Assembly (NCBI GenBank): GCA_019634695.1
Contig: JAHCAW010000007.1
Location: forward strand, 61,491-125,490
Direction of reading: 5' to 3'
Length of the DNA stretch: 64,000 nucleotides
DNA from: Candidatus Sumerlaeia bacterium
GTDB taxonomy: Bacteria > Sumerlaeota > Sumerlaeia > SLMS01 > JAHLLQ01
In this document: piece by piece, positions 1 through 8,792 of the stretch
Numbering within the stretch: the stretch's first letter is position 1
How the letters are laid out: each line of letters starts with the position of its first letter
Program-made: the position numbers and the translations under genes
Notes under the pieces: model-generated
The model's input: only the letters and a program-made list of their open reading frames with translations
Told to the model about the DNA's origin: nothing
Database searches by the model: none

Positions 1-20
1 TCCCGAACGGACAGGGACTT

Positions 21-118
21 GCCCGTCGCTGACGCTCCGGTGCGAGCTGGCTTGCCCGTCGCTGATGCTCCGATGTCGAATGAGTTGCCCGTCGCTGACG
101 CTCCGGGTTCTGATTGGG
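21..118 (+). repeat. Three direct copies of a 20-nt intergenic repeat
   Basis: The unit GCCCGTCGCTGACGCTCCGG occurs at 21-40 and 87-106. A copy with two changes lies at 54-73. Spacers are 13 nt. The last copy continues into GTTCTGATTGGG, and the same extended unit recurs at 21237-21270, so this is a dispersed family and not a local duplication. The block ends about 30 nt before the first gene. It has only three degenerate units and no cas gene, so it is not a CRISPR array. Function unknown. Confidence 0.75.
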
Positions 119-147
119 TTCGTCGAGATTGATTGTTGGGAGCCGGC

Positions 148-1203
148 ATGAAGCGCCGCACTTCTGCTGCTCGTTCGGGCGACGGCCCGCCCCCGCCGCC
201 GGTTGTGCCGTGGCGCGTGCCGCCGATGGGGTCGCTGGGCGATGCGTGGGACGCCGTGGTAGTGCTGCCAGAGGCGCCGAAGGCGGGAACCGCGGCGCCG
301 ACGCCGCGCAAGAAGCGCTATCGTCCGGGCACGATGGATGTCGTGTTCAAGGACTGGGCCCCGTCGCTGCATCTGGCCGTGATCGTGGCCTGGGTGCTGC
401 TGGCGCTGGCGCTGCTGAGCACGGGGCCGGCGTATCCGATGATGCCCTACTTCGCGATGGGCGGGTTCTTGGCGGCGGCCGTGGCGACGTTTCTGCTGCG
501 GACGCATCACCGCGAGAACTCCGGCGAGAAGGCCGCATGGGTGGCGATCGCGCTGTCGCTGGTGCTGCTGGCCCTGGATGCGGCGGCGCCGGCCCGCGGC
601 ATCTGGGCCGCCCACTTCACGCGCGTGCCGACCCGGCCGATGGCGCCGATGACCTTTGAGGCGGGCATCGATCGGACGCTTGCCGACATGGAGTTGGTCG
701 GCAAGATTGCCCAATGCGCCGACGTCATCCTGGGCCGCAGCGTGGTGGCCGAAGGCCGCGAAGGGGTCAACTCGCGCCTGGGCGGCGATTCGAGCTACTT
801 CCGCATCTCCACCATGGCGCGCTACGATCCAGAATCCATCTCGCCCATCGAGGAATCCTACGTCTTCTACACCCCCCAGAATCTGCCCAAGGATCCCTTT
901 GCAGACCACCCCGACGCCGTCTACGGCGTGTACATGACCAACCATTGGATCATCGTCACCTCGGCCGGACCGGATCGCACCTGGCAACTCAACCCGCGAT
1001 ACCCGGTGGAGGACGAGGAGATCGAGGACCCGTGGGAAGTCCTGAAGGATTTCGCCTACCAGCCCGCCAGCGGCCCGACGGGAAACGGCGACCTGATCGT
1101 CGTCCTGCCGCGGCGGGTGGACTCCATGGAGGAAGTCACCCTGTTCACGGTCGAGCCGTGCGAAGAGGTGCGGTACCTGCTTCTGAATCGCGGGGTGCGA
1201 TGA
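148..1203 (+). CDS. Membrane protein with pseudopilin-like C-terminal region
   Basis: Function not recognised. The protein has 351 residues from an ATG that follows a GGGAG ribosome-binding site by 5 nt; a TTG five codons upstream is less likely. A Pro-rich, basic N-terminus is followed by three hydrophobic segments (about residues 75-92, 97-116 and 131-148), then a soluble domain of about 200 residues. The end of that domain (motifs DPFAD, then W-I-I-V-T-S-A-GPD, then ASGPTGNGDLI) resembles the C-terminal region of GspG-like type II secretion pseudopilins. I see no prepilin peptidase signal, so it would be a membrane-anchored relative. It stands alone, and the next plus-strand gene is trmL beyond a tRNA on the other strand. 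Confidence 0.7.
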   Translation: MKRRTSAARSGDGPPPPPVVPWRVPPMGSLGDAWDAVVVLPEAPKAGTAAPTPRKKRYRPGTMDVVFKDWAPSLHLAVIVAWVLLALALLSTGPAYPMMPYFAMGGFLAAAVATFLLRTHHRENSGEKAAWVAIALSLVLLALDAAAPARGIWAAHFTRVPTRPMAPMTFEAGIDRTLADMELVGKIAQCADVILGRSVVAEGREGVNSRLGGDSSYFRISTMARYDPESISPIEESYVFYTPQNLPKDPFADHPDAVYGVYMTNHWIIVTSAGPDRTWQLNPRYPVEDEEIEDPWEVLKDFAYQPASGPTGNGDLIVVLPRRVDSMEEVTLFTVEPCEEVRYLLLNRGVR

Positions 1204-1234
1204 AACTTCGCCGCAACGAGGCGAAGAAAAAGGC

Positions 1235-1323
1235 TGGCGGTGGAGGTGGGATTCGAACCCACGGTACCCAGGGGGCACACGCGCTTTCGAGGCGCGCTCC
1301 TTCAACCACTCGGACACTCCACC
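1235..1323 (-). tRNA. tRNA-Ser (anticodon CGA)
   Basis: On the minus strand the acceptor stem GGTGGAG pairs with CTCCACC, followed by discriminator G and an encoded CCA (plus 1235-1237). The anticodon loop reads CTCGAAA, giving CGA for the UCG codon. The T arm carries GGTTCGAATCCC. A long variable arm (class II tRNA) fits serine. Length is 89 nt including CCA. It is convergent with the upstream membrane-protein gene and divergent from trmL. Confidence 0.95.
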
Positions 1324-1488
1324 GCTAGGCCGGCGGCCACCGAGGGCGGCGCGCCGGGGAGCGGGGTTGTTCCCCAATCGACCCGCGGACGTCAACCGCG
1401 GTTTTCCGTGACGCGAATGCGTTCCGTCGCCACCCGGTCACCCATCCGCGATTGCCCCGCCGCGCCCGCGGGGGGATGCAGTGCGCCC

Positions 1489-1992
1489 ATGGAAGTCGTC
1501 CGCGCGCCCAGACTCGAGTCGCCCAGCGGGCTGGAACTCGTCCTCTACTCGCCCCGCATCCCGCAAAACGTCGGCGCGATCGGACGGCTGTGCGCCACGA
1601 CCAGCACGCCGATGCATGTGATTCGCCCGATCACGTTCCCGCTCGACGACCGCGCCCTGCGTCGCTCGGCGATGGATTACTGGGACCACGTGCACTTGAC
1701 GCTGCACGACGGTTTCCGGGCGTTCCGCGACGCGATGCCGGAGCGCCGCATCTGGCTGTTCAGCACGCGCGGCCAGCGCCTGCACTGGGACACGGAGTTT
1801 CAACTGGGCGACGTCCTGCTCTTCGGGAACGAGGCCCATGGGGTGCCGGAGAACATCCATGCCGAGCTGGGACCCGAGCGCGTGGTGCGACTGCCGCAGG
1901 GCAACCCGCACACGCGCAGCCTGAACCTGGCGATGGCGGCGGCGGTGGCTCTGTTCGAGGCGATGCGGCGGGTGCAGGCGGCGGGCTCCTGA
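1489..1992 (+). CDS. trmL: tRNA (cytidine/uridine-34-2'-O)-methyltransferase, SpoU/TrmL type
   Basis: Predicted to 2'-O-methylate the wobble nucleotide of tRNA-Leu isoacceptors using S-adenosylmethionine. At 167 residues it matches the minimal TrmL form of the SPOUT superfamily. Family motifs are visible in order: LYSPRIPQNVGAIGRLC near the N-terminus, LDDRALRRSAMDYW, the cofactor-knot segment LLFGNEAHGVP, and a C-terminal RSLNLAMAAAVALFE helix. The reading frame stays open far upstream, but homology begins at this ATG. It is a single-gene unit next to tRNA-Ser. Confidence 0.93.
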   Translation: MEVVRAPRLESPSGLELVLYSPRIPQNVGAIGRLCATTSTPMHVIRPITFPLDDRALRRSAMDYWDHVHLTLHDGFRAFRDAMPERRIWLFSTRGQRLHWDTEFQLGDVLLFGNEAHGVPENIHAELGPERVVRLPQGNPHTRSLNLAMAAAVALFEAMRRVQAAGS

Positions 1993-2077
1993 AATCGGAT
2001 GCGGTGCGGCGGGCGGAAGGCTTGGGAGACAACGGCTTCCCTGCTTGCAAACGATTGCGGATTGGGCGCCGTCGGCC

Positions 2078-2106
2078 TTGACCCGCTCCGGCCGGCGGAC
2101 TAGGGA
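2078..2106 (+). promoter_or_regulatory. Candidate sigma-70-type promoter for the URO-D-family gene
   Basis: A -35-like TTGACC (2078-2083) and a -10-like TAGGGA (2101-2106) are separated by 17 nt, and the ATG lies 60 nt beyond. Nothing else in the 170-nt gap stands out. Pattern match only. Confidence 0.45.
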
Positions 2107-2165
2107 TAAGACCGCGAGGCAATGTCGCGATTGGCAGGCGCCCGACCCCGAGGAGTCCCACCACG

Positions 2166-3224
2166 ATGACCTGGAGCGACGGCTGGGCCGCGCTGAACTT
2201 GCAGATGCCCGACCGGGTGCCCCGCACGGAGTACTCGGCCGAGTTCCACTGGGAACTGGTCCGCGCCGTCACGGGCATCGAGTGTTCGCCCACGCATCCG
2301 ACGCCCGAGCGCCTGGCCGCCATGGCCGCCTTCGCCAAGGCATGGAATTACGATGTCTTCTGGAGCACGCTGGTCGACGCCACCGTCTTCGGCGACAAGC
2401 GCACCCGCATGGGACACGCCGAGTACCAGAAGGAGCGCGCCGACTTCAGCGACGACGTGTGCAAGTTGTTCGACGATCCCGAGGAGGCCCTGACGTTCGA
2501 TCCGTTTGCGATGTACGGCGCGGTCGATCCGAAGCGGGCGATCGAGGACTTCGAGAAGGACTACAAGTGGAAGTCCGAGTTGTTCTCGAACGCCGTGAAC
2601 ATGACGGGCGTGTACGTGACGTGCGTCTCGGGGATGATCGACATCTTCGGCTGGGAGACGTTGCTGGAGGCGCTGGGGACGGACCCTGAAGGGTTCGGGC
2701 GCGTGATCGAGCGCTATGGCGCGTGGATGCAGGGGTACTACAACGCGCTGGCGGAGAGCTCGGTGCCCGTGATCGGCGTGCACGACGACATGGTGTGGTC
2801 GAGCGGGCCATTCGCCAACCCGGCATGGTATCGGCGATTTGTGTTTCCGACGCTGAAGCGCTACCTGGATCCATTGCGCGAGGCGGGCAAGATCATCGTG
2901 TTCTGCTGCGACGGCGACTTCACGCCGTTCCTCGGCGATCTTGTCGAGGCAGGAGTGAGCGGCTTCGTGCTGGAGCCGTGGACGGACATGCGGGCAATCG
3001 CCGAGCGCTATGGCCAGACGCACTTCTTCATCGGCAACGCGGACACGCGGGTGCTGCTGCGCGGCGGGCGCGAGGAGATTCGCGCCGAGGTCAAGCGCTG
3101 CATGGACATCGGCAAGAGCTGCCCGGGTTTCATCATGGCGGTCGGGAACCACATTCCGCCCAACACGCCGGTCGAGCATGCGTTGTGGTACAACGAGGCG
3201 TATGAAGAAATGTGCCGGCGGTGA
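2166..3224 (+). CDS. Uroporphyrinogen decarboxylase (URO-D)-fold family protein
   Basis: 352 residues, the full length of the URO-D/MtaA superfamily, whose members are TIM barrels that act as HemE decarboxylase or as corrinoid/CoM methyltransferases. Visible features are a DRVPRTEY segment near the N-terminus, VPVIGVHDDMVW at about residues 199-210, a VFPTLKRYLDPLREAG helix, CCDGDFTPFLGDLVEAGVSG at about 249-268, and a C-terminal MAVGNHIPPNTPVEH. It lacks the N-terminal arginine cluster expected of true HemE and no haem genes are adjacent, so a methyltransferase-like or unknown role is more likely. The gene is monocistronic and is followed by a repeat block. Confidence 0.8.
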   Translation: MTWSDGWAALNLQMPDRVPRTEYSAEFHWELVRAVTGIECSPTHPTPERLAAMAAFAKAWNYDVFWSTLVDATVFGDKRTRMGHAEYQKERADFSDDVCKLFDDPEEALTFDPFAMYGAVDPKRAIEDFEKDYKWKSELFSNAVNMTGVYVTCVSGMIDIFGWETLLEALGTDPEGFGRVIERYGAWMQGYYNALAESSVPVIGVHDDMVWSSGPFANPAWYRRFVFPTLKRYLDPLREAGKIIVFCCDGDFTPFLGDLVEAGVSGFVLEPWTDMRAIAERYGQTHFFIGNADTRVLLRGGREEIRAEVKRCMDIGKSCPGFIMAVGNHIPPNTPVEHALWYNEAYEEMCRR

Positions 3225-3792
3225 GGGTGGGCGTCTTTCAGTCCATTATGGTCGGCGGAGCCTTGCGGTGAGGGCAGTCCCGAATCGCCGCGTAGCGCTT
3301 CGATAGGACGCAGGGGTCCCATATTACCCCTATTGCCCATCAGGCGTCATGTCGTCTCGTGCGGCCGCACATCGTTCGTCCCGGTAGGGAAGACACAATC
3401 GTAGCCCCGGAATTCATTCCGGGGTTGGTGAATTAAACAAACAATCGACCCCGGCAGGGGTCGAATTGCATTTACCGTCTTCGACCCCGGAGTGAACTCC
3501 GGGGCTACGACTGTGTCGCCGCTCCCGCGGCGAAAAGCACGCTCGGCTGGGTGCCCGCTCTCCACTGTGGGTTCCACCGGTCGTTCGACCGGTGACCGGC
3601 CATGCCATCGTGTGAAGCGCTGCAATACGGGATCGGAGAACTGGAGCCCGCCGATAAGGTTGGCGATCGTTGATAGGCGATGGCGAAGAGAATCGAAAGG
3701 AAGGCAGCATGCCGCCTCGCTCACCTCTCTGCCTTTGCACAGCTCCCGCGACGGACAGTCAGGGGCGCTGAAGTCTATTCTCTGAAACCGTA
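3225..3792. other. 568-bp gene-free region between convergent genes
   Basis: It separates the 3' ends of the URO-D-family gene and the tyrosine-autokinase gene. It holds the palindromic block at 3392-3517, described separately. The rest has no convincing reading frame, RNA gene or T-tailed terminator that I can see. Composition is lower in GC than the neighbouring genes. Confidence 0.6.
3392..3517. repeat. REP/BIME-like nested palindromes
   Basis: Outer 19-nt arms at 3392-3410 and 3499-3517 are complementary at 18 of 19 positions. Inside are three compact palindromes: 3405-3424 (CCCCGG, 8-nt loop, CCGGGG), 3446-3463 (CGACCCCGGCAGGGGTCG, perfect) and 3485-3504 (CCCCGG, 8-nt loop, CCGGGG). The symmetry and intergenic position between convergent genes are typical of REP elements mobilised by RAYT transposases. 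No RAYT gene is in the window. It could also act as a bidirectional transcript end. Confidence 0.75.
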
Positions 3793-6132
3793 TCAGCCCT
3801 TCTTGGCCAGCATCTTGACTTCGTCGCTTTCGTGGCGTCGGCGCTTGTCGTAGCGGCCGCGGCCGCTGCGGGTGTAGCCGTAGGCGCCGTTGCCTTCGAG
3901 GCCGTAGTCGCCCTTGCGGCCGGGCAGGCCGCGGCCGGACTGGTCGTTGAAGACGATTCCCAGGATGCGGCGGTTCTTCAAGCTCTGCATCTGGCCGACG
4001 ATGCGACGCAGGATGTCGATGCGCGTGCGGCCGAGGCTGGCGACGAGGCAGACACCGTCGGCCTTGCCGGCCAGGACAAAGCCGTCGGACATGCCGTGCA
4101 GCGGGGCGCTGTCGAGGATGATGCGCTGGTAGCGCTGCTTGAGCGTGTCGAGCAGCGCGCTCATCTCGGCGCTGTCGAGGAGTTCGACCGGATTCGGGGC
4201 GGTCGGGCCCGCGGGCAGGATCGCCAGATTTCCGATCCCCGATTCGACAATGGCGGATTCTACCTGCACCTGATTGGTGAGGACGTCGGTGAGTCCGGGG
4301 GTCTTGCGCGTCTGGAAGATGCGGTGGACGTTGGGCAGCTTGAGGTCGGCGTCGATGAGCAGGGTCTTTTCGCCGAGCCCGGCGAAGGCGAGGGCGAGGT
4401 TGGCGGCGACGGTGGACTTGCCCTCGGAGGGGGTGCAGCTCGTGACGACGATGGCGCGGGGGCTCTGGCCGGCCGTGGAGTAGAGCATCGCGGTGCGCAG
4501 CAGCCGGAAGGACTCGGCCTGGGTGGAGTAGGGATCGAGCTTGTGGGTGAGCTGGACGGGATCGCGGCGACGCAGCCGCAGGAGATTGAAGCGTCCGCGT
4601 CCAAGGAACGGGATGATGGCGAGCGAGGGTAGACCGGTCATCAAGGTGACGCGGTGCGGATCGTGGATCGTGCGGTCGGCGAGGCCGAGGCCGATGGCCA
4701 GCACGCAGCCGAGCAGGAAGCCCAGAAGCCCGTTGCCGATGAGGGCGCTGAAGACGCGGGGCTCGCTGGCGACGGTGGGAATCGCGGCCGGGGCCTGGAT
4801 GGTGACGTTGTCGGGGATGACCTCGGAGGCGACGCCGATCTCCTTGGCGCGGGCAAGGAGCTGGTCGTAGAGTTGCTGCTGGACCTCGACATTCATGCGC
4901 AGGGGCCGGTAGCCGATGAGTTGCTCGGAGAGGCGGTTGAAGCGCTGCTCCTGCTCACGCAGGCGCTCTTGGAGGGCACGGAGCCGCTCGCGGGAGAGGA
5001 GCGATTCGCCGGTGGTCTGGAGATCGAAGAGCGCGACGTGGGAGTCGAGGTTCTCGCGCAGGCTGCCGATCTGGCGATCGATGCGCACGACTTCGGGATG
5101 GTCCTCGGTGTTCTCGGCGACGAGGGCGATGCGACGCAGTTCGAGCTCGGAGATGCGGTTCGTCAGATCGATGTAGAGGCGGTCGCGCGAGAGCAGGTGG
5201 GCCTTGATGGCGCCATCGTCCTCGATGGATTCCTGGGCATCGATCAGGGCGATTTCGTTGCGCAGGGTTTCGACTTCGCGGCGAAGCGAGCGCGTCATGT
5301 CGAGGGCGATCTCGGACTCCTGCTCCATGAGCTGGAGGTCGGTGTCGAGGCGCGCGCTGTAGTCGAGCACGGCCTCGTTGGCGCGGATGAGGTCGAGGCG
5401 CGCCTGCTGGAGTTGTTCGTCGAAGAACTTGCGAACGGAATCGTAGGAGTCCGTGCGGCGCGCGCCGAGGCTGCGCTGGTACTGCTCGGCATAGGCGTTG
5501 GCGATGTCGGCGGCGCGCCGGGGGTCGGAGTCGCGCACGATGATGTCGATGAGCTTGGTATCCTGATACTGGCGCACCTGAACACGGTCGCGCAGCCAGG
5601 CGATCATCCATTGCTGGCGCTGGAGGTCGGCGGGAATCTCGACGGGCGGCGAGGGAACGAGGAAGGCGCGCGCCTCGCGCTTGAGGTGGTTCCACTGGCG
5701 CGTGAGGGTATCGACGATGTCGAGCGGGTTGCGCGTGGAGTCCTGGGTGGCGGCGGCGGCTTGGCGGGGGCGGTCGAGCCCGAGCGAGCGAATGACGTCG
5801 TGCGTGATCTGCGGGCCGCGGATGATCTCGACCTGCGTGCGGATTTCGTCGATGGCGTTGGTGGGGCGTCCGACCTCGCCGAAATCGAGGTAGCGCGTGG
5901 CGCTGGGCTCGAACTTGATGCGGGCGGTGGCGATGAAGATGTTGGTGGTCTTGCGCAGTTGGACGGCGGTGAAGAGCAGAAAGGCGGCGGTACACAGCAG
6001 GACGAGCCAGCGGCGCTCCCATGCCAGGCGCATGTAGCGCAGCAGCTCGTTCTCTTCGTTCTCGTCGGGCAGCGGGGGAAGTCCGGGTGCGGCCGGGCGG
6101 GGAGTCTGGTAGTCGCGTTCCGAGAGGCTCAT
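3793..6132 (-). CDS. Polysaccharide biosynthesis tyrosine autokinase (BY-kinase, Wzc/GumC type)
   Basis: Inner-membrane co-polymerase and tyrosine kinase that controls chain length and export of surface polysaccharide. 779 residues. A cytoplasmic N-terminus leads to a first membrane helix (about 40-58) and a Wzz domain. A long periplasmic coiled-coil GNVR region follows (about 200-430), then a second helix (about 463-484) and a cytosolic kinase domain with Walker A in CTPSEGKSTVAAN (lysine near 572) and Walker A' in TLLIDADLKLPN. The C-terminus has the tyrosine cluster used for autophosphorylation (five Tyr within DYGLEGNGAYGY and the following basic stretch). It is the last gene of the five-gene minus-strand operon, 27 nt after the export lipoprotein gene. 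Confidence 0.95.
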   Translation of the reverse strand: MSLSERDYQTPRPAAPGLPPLPDENEENELLRYMRLAWERRWLVLLCTAAFLLFTAVQLRKTTNIFIATARIKFEPSATRYLDFGEVGRPTNAIDEIRTQVEIIRGPQITHDVIRSLGLDRPRQAAAATQDSTRNPLDIVDTLTRQWNHLKREARAFLVPSPPVEIPADLQRQQWMIAWLRDRVQVRQYQDTKLIDIIVRDSDPRRAADIANAYAEQYQRSLGARRTDSYDSVRKFFDEQLQQARLDLIRANEAVLDYSARLDTDLQLMEQESEIALDMTRSLRREVETLRNEIALIDAQESIEDDGAIKAHLLSRDRLYIDLTNRISELELRRIALVAENTEDHPEVVRIDRQIGSLRENLDSHVALFDLQTTGESLLSRERLRALQERLREQEQRFNRLSEQLIGYRPLRMNVEVQQQLYDQLLARAKEIGVASEVIPDNVTIQAPAAIPTVASEPRVFSALIGNGLLGFLLGCVLAIGLGLADRTIHDPHRVTLMTGLPSLAIIPFLGRGRFNLLRLRRRDPVQLTHKLDPYSTQAESFRLLRTAMLYSTAGQSPRAIVVTSCTPSEGKSTVAANLALAFAGLGEKTLLIDADLKLPNVHRIFQTRKTPGLTDVLTNQVQVESAIVESGIGNLAILPAGPTAPNPVELLDSAEMSALLDTLKQRYQRIILDSAPLHGMSDGFVLAGKADGVCLVASLGRTRIDILRRIVGQMQSLKNRRILGIVFNDQSGRGLPGRKGDYGLEGNGAYGYTRSGRGRYDKRRRHESDEVKMLAKKG

Positions 6133-6159
6133 CGTGGAGGCGGGGCCCTTTCCGGGGTG

Positions 6160-7275
6160 TCAGTTGACCGGGTTGTAGGTGGCGCTGGCGCCGGCGCGCA
6201 CGGAGCCGCGGAAGAGTTCGCCGAGGTACTCGCCGACGGCGCGCACCGGGTCGCCGTAGACGAAGATCTCGTCGCCTTCCTGCACGCGGAAGTCGGGGGA
6301 CTGGCGCCCGCGCATCCGGCGGATGTCCATGCGATAGGTGGCGTAGTGGCCGTCGGGATAGGTGCGGACGACTTCGACGGTCGAGGAGGCGGAGAAGCGC
6401 AGGCCGCCGCGCTCGTTGATGGCCTGCGTGACGGTGTTGACGCTGGGGCCGAGGAAGACGACGCCGGGGGTATCGACGCGGCCCTGCACGTGGACGGTGC
6501 CGGCCGAGGCGAGCAGGATGACGTCGCCGGGCTGCACGGGGATGTTGTGCTGGAGCGTGCCGTGGCTGACCAGTTCGTCGATGGGCATGACGATTTCCTC
6601 GCGGGGGCGCACCTGTCCCTGCACGGTCAGGCGCTCGGCGAGTTCCTCGAGCGTAAGCGTGGCGCGCTCTTCGGCGGTCAGCCGCTCGCGGTACAGGTGC
6701 AGGTAGCGTCCCGGGGCCATGCCGCCGCCGCGTCCGCCGGGTGCCACACCGCCGGCCTTGAAGACCGCGTCGAGCAACGTGTCGCCGTACTCGTAGGGAT
6801 ACTTGCCCGGCTCGCGCACGCTGCCGAGCACGGTGACCTGATTGCGGTTGAAGAAGTTGACGATGACGAGCGGACGGGGGTCTTTGACGAAGGCGGCGTA
6901 GGCGGTGGAGAGGTCCTGCTGGAGCTGGGCGACGGTCTTGTTGCGAACGCTGACGGCGCCGATCATGGGCAGCGAGATCGTCGAACTGTCGGTGAGCCGG
7001 AACTCGACGCCCTCCTGGCCGCGGTCGCCGCCGAGGATATCCGGGCGTCCGATCAGGCGGATGGTGATGATGTCGCCCGGGCCGAGGTAATATTCCTCGG
7101 GGGCGGGCAGTTGCATCTCTGCCGAGCCGAGCAGCTTGCGAAGCGTCTCGGGATTGAGGGGGTCGGTCAGGTCAATCGGGTGGAGAATCAGGGTGCGGGG
7201 CGGTGTCGTGACGCAGGCCCCGGCGAGCAGGACAAGAAGAAGGCCGAGGGCCACGGCGTTCAGGGAGCGGGTCAC
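6160..7275 (-). CDS. Polysaccharide export lipoprotein (Wza/SLBB family)
   Basis: Outer-membrane secretin-like exporter that pairs with the tyrosine autokinase downstream. I chose the GTG at 7275, because an AGGA-type ribosome-binding site lies about 12 nt upstream and the start gives a clean lipoprotein signal (hydrophobic run ending LLAGAC, Cys near residue 21). 371 residues. A poly_export domain (YYLGPGDIITIRLIGRP) is followed by two SLBB segments (VTVLGSVREPGKYPYEYGDTL and VHVQGRVDTPGVVFLGPSV). The frame is open further upstream but overlaps the preceding gene. Spacing to its neighbours is 35 nt and 27 nt, consistent with one transcript. Confidence 0.93.
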   Translation of the reverse strand: MTRSLNAVALGLLLVLLAGACVTTPPRTLILHPIDLTDPLNPETLRKLLGSAEMQLPAPEEYYLGPGDIITIRLIGRPDILGGDRGQEGVEFRLTDSSTISLPMIGAVSVRNKTVAQLQQDLSTAYAAFVKDPRPLVIVNFFNRNQVTVLGSVREPGKYPYEYGDTLLDAVFKAGGVAPGGRGGGMAPGRYLHLYRERLTAEERATLTLEELAERLTVQGQVRPREEIVMPIDELVSHGTLQHNIPVQPGDVILLASAGTVHVQGRVDTPGVVFLGPSVNTVTQAINERGGLRFSASSTVEVVRTYPDGHYATYRMDIRRMRGRQSPDFRVQEGDEIFVYGDPVRAVGEYLGELFRGSVRAGASATYNPVN

Positions 7276-7310
7276 GTTCGGGGCGGTTCCTTTCGGGGCG
7301 GGGCGGGGGT

Positions 7311-8792
7311 TCAGGTGCGGCGCCTCGCAAATGCCGCTATCAGTATAGGGCCGGGATTGAGGACCAGTGCGAGCAAAATCAGGGCGGTGAAGGCCACGAG
7401 GGGGAGGCGCAGGGGGAATTCGACGGCGCTGTGGAGCAGGACGGTGAGCAGGCCGACGACGCAGGCGCGCTGGAGCCGGCGCTCGTGCCAGTCGAACAGC
7501 TCCCGGCGGCGGCGGGTCTCGCGCGCCAAAGCCACGAGCATGCACACCAGCAACCCGGCCAGCACCAAGGCCGCGGGCGCGCCGACCTCGGCAAGCACCT
7601 GGACGTAGTCGTTATGGGCATGGATGGGGTTGGTGACGGTCGGGACGCGAACGAAGCGCAGCAGGGCGTGCTCGGAGCCTCCGGGCCCGAGGCCCAGCCA
7701 AGGGGTTTCGGCGAGAGCCTCGAAGGACGCGCGCCAGAACTCGAGTCGGCGCTCGGCCATCTCGAGGTCTCCCCCGCCCAGCCCGCGGCGGGCGAAACCC
7801 TCCGGCACTGCGACCGAGTGGAGGGTCAGCAGGCCGAAGCCACCGAGGAACCCGAGCACGACCAGCGTGCCGGCCAGATTCGTGCGCGACGCCACCTGAC
7901 TGGAATCCGGTCCGTGGTGCAGCGCGCCGAGGATTTCGACAAGGCCCCACGCCAGCAGGATGACGATCCCGATCGCCAGCGAGGCGCGCGAGAGACTCGC
8001 CGCCCAGCCGATGCCGGCCAGCAGCGCAAGGAACAGCAGGAAGAGCAGCGGGTTGCGACCCGACAGCAGCCCGTCGGAAAAGGCCGGCAGGTGGCGCCGC
8101 ATCTGGAGCATGCCGCCGAGCAAAATCGGCATGCCCAGCAGGACGAGCGCCGCGTGGTGGTTGGGATTGTAGGCGGCGCCGGAGGCACGCTGCGCGCCGG
8201 CGAACGTGAACGCGAACAGGCCGAGCAGTCCCTCCGCAACGGCAACCAGCGAGACGAGCAGAACGAGCCGCGCGGCCGGCGTGCGCCGCGTGGCCAGCAC
8301 CGCGACGCCGAGGAAGAATAGATAGCAGGCAACAAGTTGGTTCCACGCCAGCGGGGCGCGCGAAGGGCTGTGCGCGAACGGGATGCGTTCCGGCAGGGGG
8401 ACGCCGGCTTCAGCGAAGTTGGCCGCGACCTGCGCCCACACGGGGGACTTGGAGACGACGAACGACGCAGGCAACGGCATCGCTTGGAAGCCGGTCCAGA
8501 GCACCCCGACGAGGCCCAGCACGGCCATCCATCGCGCCGGCGCTCGCATGGGTCCGCTCCAGCGTCCCAAGGCCGCTCCGATGATCCCCCATGCACCCAG
8601 CGCTCCGCAGGCCGCCCAAGCCCATCCGCGCAGCAGCGGTCTCGAGGCGTAGCCCTCGCTGAAGAATCCGCCCAGCAGCACGAGCGCCACGAGAACCAGC
8701 GCAAGGCTGTCGCCGACGCGCACCCAGTTAGGGACGGCGACGAGATAATCCTCGGGCTCGATGGCGCCGGGTCTGGTCGCGGGTTCGCTCAT
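7311..8792 (-). CDS. O-antigen ligase / Wzy-fold polymerase
   Basis: Multi-spanning membrane protein of 493 residues with about 11-12 hydrophobic segments. The conserved periplasmic loop of the Wzy_C/WaaL family is present: WLGLGPGGSEHALLR, then HAHNDYVQVLAEVG at about residues 390-410, holding the catalytic-type His and the HND(Y) motif. Expected role is polymerising or ligating undecaprenyl-linked glycan. Its start codon overlaps the upstream gene's stop by 4 nt (ATGA). It is the first of two proteins of this fold in the locus; the other is at 19175-21139. Confidence 0.9.
   Translation of the reverse strand: MSEPATRPGAIEPEDYLVAVPNWVRVGDSLALVLVALVLLGGFFSEGYASRPLLRGWAWAACGALGAWGIIGAALGRWSGPMRAPARWMAVLGLVGVLWTGFQAMPLPASFVVSKSPVWAQVAANFAEAGVPLPERIPFAHSPSRAPLAWNQLVACYLFFLGVAVLATRRTPAARLVLLVSLVAVAEGLLGLFAFTFAGAQRASGAAYNPNHHAALVLLGMPILLGGMLQMRRHLPAFSDGLLSGRNPLLFLLFLALLAGIGWAASLSRASLAIGIVILLAWGLVEILGALHHGPDSSQVASRTNLAGTLVVLGFLGGFGLLTLHSVAVPEGFARRGLGGGDLEMAERRLEFWRASFEALAETPWLGLGPGGSEHALLRFVRVPTVTNPIHAHNDYVQVLAEVGAPAALVLAGLLVCMLVALARETRRRRELFDWHERRLQRACVVGLLTVLLHSAVEFPLRLPLVAFTALILLALVLNPGPILIAAFARRRT

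Noticed and set aside
21..118. Short direct repeats as a CRISPR array
   Set aside because: Only three units, two of them differing, 13-nt spacers, no cas genes, and further copies elsewhere.
4654..7608. Long plus-strand open frame across the kinase and export genes
   Set aside because: Crosses two recognised genes on the other strand and encodes no known motif.
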